Assembly (NCBI GenBank): GCA_003054665.1
Contig: QAYY01000002.1
Coordinates: 496,001 to 560,000, forward strand
Direction: 5' to 3'
Source of the DNA: Opitutaceae bacterium EW11
GTDB lineage: Bacteria > Verrucomicrobiota > Verrucomicrobiia > Opitutales > Opitutaceae
Length of the DNA stretch: 64,000 bases
Below, piece by piece: positions 58,835 through 64,000 of this stretch (positions are counted from its first letter, which is position 1; every line of letters begins with the position of its first letter). The notes under the pieces are model-generated. The model ran no database searches. It saw nothing but the letters and a program-made list of their open reading frames with translations, and was not told the origin of the DNA. Position numbers and translations under genes: made by a program.

Positions 58835-59908
58835 TCAGGCTACCGAGTCGCGTTCGATCAGGCGAACCGGGAGGGTGATGTGACGATCGGCGACGCGGGC
58901 GCCAGAGGTGAGCTGGTCGAACATGTCGGCCGCGCGATCCGCCATCTCCTTCAGCGGCTCCTCGATCGTGGTGAGGGGAGGGTTCTGGATGGCGGAGAGG
59001 CCTTCGTTTTCGCCGCCGATGATCGAGATCTCCTGCGGCACTTTCACGCCCATCACATAGGTGAGGATGTGGAGGCACTCCATGGCCTGAAAACTCGTTC
59101 CGGGTACGTAGACGCAGTCGGCGCCGCCGCGAACGATGCGCGTGATGGCCGACAATTGATTGATGTTGGGCCCGGTGAAGACGTGCAGCCGCTCGTCGAT
59201 GGGCACGTTGGCCTCGGCGAGGGCTTGGCGGAAACCTCTCAGGCGCTCGACGTAGGGCGCGTTGTTGTTCGCGGCGAGAAAGCCGAGGCGACGTTTGCCG
59301 CGGGCGAGGAAATGCTGGGCGGCGACGTAACCGGAATTGAAGTGGTCGGAGCGGACGACGTACTCGCCGGGGGCCACGTCGAACTTGTCCATGTAGACGA
59401 CGTGCATGCGCGTCTCGAGTTCGGCGAGGAGCGCCTGAAGCTGCTTGTCGAAGGTGACCGCGATCAAGCCGTCGAGGAAGAGGCTGGGGAGCTGCTCGAA
59501 GGGATTCGAGGGAAGCACGACGCCGATGTTGCGCCTGGAGAACGCGAACGAGAGGTGGGCGGTGAGCGTGGCGGCGTAGCCTTCGATGCGATCGTGAAAC
59601 GTGGGCTCGGAAAGGATCGCGACCTGGCGAAAGCGGGCGGAAACCTGCGGCTTGAGATTGAGGGCGTTGGCGGCGCGGAGGACGCGCTCGCGCGTCTCGG
59701 CCTTCACCTTGTCGCGGTTGTTGAGGACCCGGCTGACGGTGCCGGGCGAGACCTCGGCGATGCGCGCGAGGTCGTAGATGGTCGGTTTCTTGGTGGGGCG
59801 GCGCGGCGGATCGGAGCGTGGCACGGCGTTCACTGTGGCGGCGGGTTGGGTGGCACGCGACTCCATCTTGGTCCGATCGGTCGGCGAAACTGAATTGGGC
59901 TTGGTCAT
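58835..59908 (-). CDS. LacI-family transcriptional regulator
   Basis: The 357-residue protein has a HTH after a 40-residue lead (TIYDLARIAEVSPGTVSRVL; NNRDKVKAETRERVLRAANA) and a sugar-sensing domain (VVYMDKFDVAPGEYVVRSDH; ISIIGGENEGLSAIQNPPLT). Its ATG overlaps the symporter stop as ATGA, so regulator and transporter are translated together. GH2 follows after 95 bases. It probably controls the GH2 unit and the divergent TonB receptor gene. Confidence 0.94.
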   Translation of the reverse strand: MTKPNSVSPTDRTKMESRATQPAATVNAVPRSDPPRRPTKKPTIYDLARIAEVSPGTVSRVLNNRDKVKAETRERVLRAANALNLKPQVSARFRQVAILSEPTFHDRIEGYAATLTAHLSFAFSRRNIGVVLPSNPFEQLPSLFLDGLIAVTFDKQLQALLAELETRMHVVYMDKFDVAPGEYVVRSDHFNSGYVAAQHFLARGKRRLGFLAANNNAPYVERLRGFRQALAEANVPIDERLHVFTGPNINQLSAITRIVRGGADCVYVPGTSFQAMECLHILTYVMGVKVPQEISIIGGENEGLSAIQNPPLTTIEEPLKEMADRAADMFDQLTSGARVADRHITLPVRLIERDSVA

Positions 59909-61362
59909 GCGGAGGTGCTGGAACCGCGGCGCGCTTCGAGCAGATCGCGAGTTTCGTAAGCGCGCTTTTTGCTGATCGGATAGAAGCACAATAAACCGAT
60001 CGCAAGGATCGACCAGAGAGTGATCGATCCGGCGAGCATCAGGCGCATGCCGAGGATCGTCCCATGCGACTGCGCGCCGCCGAGCGCGGCGTTGAAGCCG
60101 ACAAAATTGAGCGCCAGACCCGCGCCGAAAAATGCGAGCGCGAATCCGGTTTTCTGTATCCACGAAAAGAGCGATCCGAGCATGCCCTCGCGTCGGAGGC
60201 CGTGGCGCAGTTCGTCGTCATCGCAGACATCGGCGAGCATGGAGTATTGGAGAACATTAACCGCCGTCCACGCCGGGCCGCACAGGAGGGGATCGAGGAG
60301 GATTTTCCAAGGGTTGCCTGGATTGTAGATGAACCACTTGGCCACGCCCCCGACGAGATTCATGCCGAAGACGATGAAGAGCGTCGTGCGTTTGCCGCAG
60401 CGGTTGGCGAGCAGATTCACGGGGTAGATCGCGCCGATGCCGACGATGGCGAAGCCGGCCGAGAGCACGCCTTTCCACTTGGTGCCCTCCACGATGTCGC
60501 CGGCGTTCATGTGGTAAACCAGCAGGTAATAATCGATGTTGCTCGAAAGCATGCCGGCGATGACCTGGCAGATCGTGAAACCGATCAGCACGAGAAAGGC
60601 GCGATTGCCGAAGCTGGCCTTGAGCGCGGGAACGAAGTGCACCTTGGGCTGCCGGGCCGCGCGCTGGAACTGGCGCTCGCGAACCAACAGGCCGGGAATC
60701 ATGCCCACGAGCCCCATGATACAAAGGGCGATCGTCCAGCCCACGGCGCGCATGCCGTGCATGACGGAGCCGAAGACCGCCAGGTTGGCCGCCCAGAAAA
60801 CCCAGCTGTAGGTCAGCTCTCCGATCTTGCCGAAAAAGCCGCCGAAGGCCGACACGCGAGTCCGCTCCTTGTAGTCGGCCGTCATCTCGTAGGTCAGGCT
60901 CATGAGCGGGACCGAAAAGATGGAGAAGCAGGTATAGAAAACGATCAGGGTGACCGCCAAATAGGTGACCGTCGCCCTCTGGCTGAGGCCGGTCGGGACC
61001 ATCCAGATCGCGCCGAACGCGAGCGCCTGTAGCAATGCGCCCAATACGATGATCGGTTTTCGTCGGCCGAAGCGGGAGCGGCAGTTGTCCGAAATCATGC
61101 CGACGATCGGGTCGGTGATCGCGTCCCACAAGCGAGGTATGGCGAGGACCAGGCCCAGGAGCGCCGGGTCGACCTTGAGGACCATCTGGTAGAACGGAAT
61201 CGTGAGGCTCTTCACCCCGTTATCGCCGTAGAACTTGGCGAGGTAACCCGCCCCCAACGCCGTCTTTTCCCAGAAGCTGACCTTGTCCTTGTCGCGCGTT
61301 TCGAATGCGGTCGAGTCGCGTGTCACGGCAGGACCGGCGACAAGTGGAGTGGGGGAGGGCAT
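59905..61362 (-). CDS. GPH-family sugar:cation symporter (MFS)
   Basis: The 485-residue carrier has 12 helices and the GPH pattern (LGAGYLAKFYGDNGVKSLTI; LWDAITDPIVGMISDNCRSR; FGRRKPIIVLG). It should import a glycoside or hexuronide for GH2. The stop overlaps the lacI start by 4 bases. The ATG at 61362 is chosen because the preceding residues are not carrier-like; the frame is open to 61449. It is divergent from the TonB receptor gene. Confidence 0.93.
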   Translation of the reverse strand: MPSPTPLVAGPAVTRDSTAFETRDKDKVSFWEKTALGAGYLAKFYGDNGVKSLTIPFYQMVLKVDPALLGLVLAIPRLWDAITDPIVGMISDNCRSRFGRRKPIIVLGALLQALAFGAIWMVPTGLSQRATVTYLAVTLIVFYTCFSIFSVPLMSLTYEMTADYKERTRVSAFGGFFGKIGELTYSWVFWAANLAVFGSVMHGMRAVGWTIALCIMGLVGMIPGLLVRERQFQRAARQPKVHFVPALKASFGNRAFLVLIGFTICQVIAGMLSSNIDYYLLVYHMNAGDIVEGTKWKGVLSAGFAIVGIGAIYPVNLLANRCGKRTTLFIVFGMNLVGGVAKWFIYNPGNPWKILLDPLLCGPAWTAVNVLQYSMLADVCDDDELRHGLRREGMLGSLFSWIQKTGFALAFFGAGLALNFVGFNAALGGAQSHGTILGMRLMLAGSITLWSILAIGLLCFYPISKKRAYETRDLLEARRGSSTSA

Positions 61363-61728
61363 GGGGCAGTCAGGGGTAGAACAGCGACAGCTGAGGCGCG
61401 GGGAGGGGCTGCGCGCGTTGAATTCGCCGGTTTGGCCTGAGGGAGTCAAACAGTTTTACTCCTTTCGTAACTACCGGGGCTCCGAATGGGCTCTCCGGCG
61501 GACGCTGCGAGACAGGGAGGGAACAGAGGGGCGATCCCGGCGCCTCTACCCGCGGCGGGTGTGGCAGAGAAATAAAACTGTTTCGGCAACGATAAAAGTC
61601 TTGATAAATCGGGTGGAAGAGTCATTCGAGGGTTCCTGTTCACCCCGACCCCGCCGCCATTGCCCCTCTTGGCGTTGCCATCCGCTCTTTCGCACAAGCG
61701 ACCGCTTCCCCTGTTCGTTCACACCCCC
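61363..61728. promoter_or_regulatory. Divergent control region, GPH symporter / TonB receptor
   Basis: In 366 bases without a gene there are two matching words in opposite orientation: AAACAGTTTTA (61448-61458) and TAAAACTGTTT (61573-61583). Each contains the palindrome AAAC-A/T-GTTT. GATAAAAGTCTT follows at 61591-61602. LacI-type operators serving both promoters are likely, with the regulator encoded in the left operon. Confidence 0.55.
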
Positions 61729-64000
61729 ATGAAACTACAAACCGCGTCAGCGATACTCAGAGCTGGGAGAGTCCGCCGTTATGCCCTACCGGCGCTTCCG
61801 CTGCTACTGGCCAATTTCGGCTTTGGCCAGACGTCCCCCTCCGCCCCCTCGGCAACTGCCCCAGAAGACCAAACCGTCGTCCTTTCGCCCTTCATGGTCG
61901 ATGCCACGAAGGACACTGGTTACCAGGCGACGAGCACGCTCGCCGGCAGCCGTGTCAATACGTCCCTGAAGGACGTGGCTGCTTCCATCACTGTCGTGAC
62001 GAAGGATATGTTTACCGACCTGGCGGCGGTGAACGTGAACGATATCCTGTCCTACACCGCGAACACGGAGGGCTTTCATGAATACACCTACGCCCCGTCG
62101 GGTGTTGGAGGAAGGACGATGGACGCGGCCTCTCAGTCGCCCAACAACGCCAACCGCGTGCGCGGTCTCTCCTACGCCGACAATCTTCGCGACTACTACT
62201 ACACGATCAATGCGACCGGACTGGACACCTATAATATCGACCAGGTGACTCTCAATCGTGGCCCCAACTCCGTTCTCGCGGGACTCGGAACACCTTCGGG
62301 CGTTATCAACTACTCTCCGCAGAATGCGCTGTTGTACAAAAACTCCGGAGCGGTGTCTTTCCGTTTTGGCTCCTGGGGCGATCTACGTGCAACGTTGAAT
62401 GCCAACTACGTTGCGATTCCGAAAACCCTGGCCTTCCGGGTGGCCCTGGCCGCCGACGACGTGGGCTACAAACAGAAGCCGTCCTTCAATCGGGATACAC
62501 GCATGTATCTCGCGATGACCTATCAACCGTGGAAAAAGACGACCATTCGCGCCAATGTTGAGCGCGTGGTTCTCCACGCGAACCGGCCGAATACCATCAC
62601 CGCTGCGGACCAGGTCTCGAACTGGATCGCTGACGGAAAGCCGATCTACGACAGTAAGAGCGGCTCCAACGTGTTCGACAACTACTCCAACCTGTGGAGT
62701 TGGGCGGCGCCGAACCTTCTGGTCGTGCGCGACAAGACTGGCCAGATCGAGACTGCCTACAACGGCAGCTCGCAGAAGGTCGTAGCCTCCGCCATCAGCG
62801 GCCTCGTTACCCCTCTGGGCCTCAACAGCAACCTGTACCTCCCGCTCGATACCATCAATACCCAGCCCAGCAACGAGCGGGATCGATATACGTCGTTTTC
62901 GGTGTCGGTTGACCAGGAGATCGTGGAGAACCTCAACTTGAATCTCGGCTACCTCCACGAGGCCTACAACTCCAGCTACCTGAGCCTGTACCGGCCGGAC
63001 AACAACTCGTTGTTTGTTGATGCCAATAAATACCTCCCGGACGGCACACCGAATCCTCACCTCGGCGAGCTGTATATGGACTTCCGCGGACTGGACAACA
63101 GCCAATTCGATTGGAATACGAACGATATTTTCCGGGGTACGATCAGCTATAATCTCGACCTCACCAAAACCAACCCCTGGTTCGGTAGCTATCAGTTCAC
63201 CGGATTTGCCGAGCAGCGCGACAGCAAGTTCCATCATGAACAGTATACGGCGTTTGGAACCAACGGCGCGGGCGACTTTCAGGAAGCCAACTTCCGCTAT
63301 TATCTTGGCGGCAGTCTCCTCGGAAACACCGTTGTGCCCGCTTCCGCCGCGCCGGGGGCGTTTGGGCTGCTGAAGGGAGTCAACGAGCTCTACCAGAGCG
63401 GCGGCAGCTGGACGACCACGCCTCTCGACACAAACTACTATCGCAAGGCCGACTCGCGTTTCAGGCGCAAGCTCGGTTCCAAAGCAGCCATTGTACAGGG
63501 CCATTTCTTGAAGGATCGCATCGTGGCGATGTACGGCATCCGGCGCGACAAGGACCAGGAGGGAGTCAACAAGGTCAATCTCGACCCCACCTCGCCCACG
63601 AATGTCGCCGGCCTGGCCTCCGAGGATATTGCTCTGTCGACGTACAGCAAAACCACGAATACGGTCGCCGTGGTCGTCCACCCGCTCCCGATCGACTGGC
63701 TAAGCTTTCACTACAGCCATTCCGAGAATTGGGTGCCGCACGGCAGTGCCATCGACCTGCTCGGCAACCCGACTCCAAGTCCGAGCGGAAAGGGCAAGGA
63801 TTACGGCTTCTCGCTGGATCTGCTTAAAAACAAGCTCCACGTGAAGGTTAACTGGTACGACATGACCGCGGCCAACGACTCGGACTCCATTGCGGACTCG
63901 GTTAACATGCCGCTGGCGCAGTGGGCGCTCACGTTCATGGACCTGTACAAGATGCCCGGCATCGCCGCGTACAACGGAATGACCAATTACAGGAAGGGCA
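61729..64000 (+). CDS. TonB-dependent receptor, partial at window end
   Basis: At least 757 residues are visible from the ATG at 61729; the frame is open at the window edge. The signal region (YALPALPLLLANFGFGQ) is followed by a TonB-box-like QTVVLSPFMVDATKDTG, a plug domain (SITVVTKDMFTDLAAVNVND; QVTLNRGPNSVLAGLGTPSG) and the first part of the barrel. It is divergent from the GPH/LacI/GH2 operon, so it should take up the same glycan. There is no SusD partner in view. Confidence 0.93.
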   Translation, partial: MKLQTASAILRAGRVRRYALPALPLLLANFGFGQTSPSAPSATAPEDQTVVLSPFMVDATKDTGYQATSTLAGSRVNTSLKDVAASITVVTKDMFTDLAAVNVNDILSYTANTEGFHEYTYAPSGVGGRTMDAASQSPNNANRVRGLSYADNLRDYYYTINATGLDTYNIDQVTLNRGPNSVLAGLGTPSGVINYSPQNALLYKNSGAVSFRFGSWGDLRATLNANYVAIPKTLAFRVALAADDVGYKQKPSFNRDTRMYLAMTYQPWKKTTIRANVERVVLHANRPNTITAADQVSNWIADGKPIYDSKSGSNVFDNYSNLWSWAAPNLLVVRDKTGQIETAYNGSSQKVVASAISGLVTPLGLNSNLYLPLDTINTQPSNERDRYTSFSVSVDQEIVENLNLNLGYLHEAYNSSYLSLYRPDNNSLFVDANKYLPDGTPNPHLGELYMDFRGLDNSQFDWNTNDIFRGTISYNLDLTKTNPWFGSYQFTGFAEQRDSKFHHEQYTAFGTNGAGDFQEANFRYYLGGSLLGNTVVPASAAPGAFGLLKGVNELYQSGGSWTTTPLDTNYYRKADSRFRRKLGSKAAIVQGHFLKDRIVAMYGIRRDKDQEGVNKVNLDPTSPTNVAGLASEDIALSTYSKTTNTVAVVVHPLPIDWLSFHYSHSENWVPHGSAIDLLGNPTPSPSGKGKDYGFSLDLLKNKLHVKVNWYDMTAANDSDSIADSVNMPLAQWALTFMDLYKMPGIAAYNGMTNYRKG

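Overview
The window looks like chromosome of a GC-rich, free-living, polysaccharide-degrading Verrucomicrobiota, most likely an Opitutaceae relative. I infer this from the gene content and from protein style: TonB-dependent receptors with an LSPFEV-type N-terminal motif and no SusD partner, many formylglycine sulfatases, LacI and AraC regulators beside glycosidases, DUF1080 proteins, and a heme/HEAT/TPR cytochrome. No rRNA, tRNA, integrase, transposase or cas gene was seen. Almost all long ORFs opposite the called genes are high-GC antisense shadows.

Layout. (1) 1-6980: signalling and redox. A truncated TPR signalling protein, a chemoreceptor with a periplasmic heme-type CxxCH domain, a small cytochrome c, and a PAS-PAS-GAF NarL-type kinase with its overlapping response regulator. 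(2) 7143-12414: five plus-strand redox/detoxification enzymes. These are an isochorismatase-fold protein lacking its catalytic Cys, a Tat-exported alpha/beta hydrolase, a flavin disulfide reductase, an SDR and an MDR reductase. (3) 12576-23938: glycan genes, with GH38 divergent from a LacI regulator, hexuronate-type MFS plus GH28 (pectin-like), a TonB receptor and a tandem DUF1080 protein. (4) 24270-43160: a sulfated-glycan block with four S1 sulfatases, a TonB receptor, a GPH symporter, two cytoplasmic GH3 enzymes (one fused to a complete beta-phosphoglucomutase), an octaheme cytochrome and an AraC regulator. (5) 43333-48677: AraC divergent from GH43-GH78 (arabinan/rhamnogalacturonan-like). 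(6) 48794-56176: a TetR-controlled RND pump and an RcnR/CsoR-type sensor with a P1B-4 metal ATPase. (7) 56415-64000: GH2, LacI and GPH symporter, divergent from a third TonB receptor that runs off the window.

How the genes work together. In block 4 the sulfatases carry signal peptides, whereas both GH3 enzymes lack them and share an operon or neighbourhood with a symporter. The likely flow is outer-membrane import, periplasmic desulfation, inner-membrane uptake, then cytoplasmic cleavage. The GH3 half of the fusion has an Asp-His dyad of the type linked to GH3 phosphorylases, and its partner domain isomerises beta-hexose-1-phosphates, so I propose a coupled phosphorolysis-mutase enzyme. The TonB-receptor gene and the first gene of the sulfatase/GH3 run share a 52-base upstream element (46/52 identical) at nearly the same distance from their start codons.

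Block 4 is also flanked by two direct copies (about 83% over 65 bases) of the 3' end of an AraC gene: one inside an intact gene at 43.33 kb, one a relic at 24.15 kb. This suggests insertion or rearrangement of the whole block at that gene end. Clear operators are visible for the TetR regulator (two matching palindromes) and for the RcnR/CsoR sensor (a G-tract dyad within its own promoter spacer).
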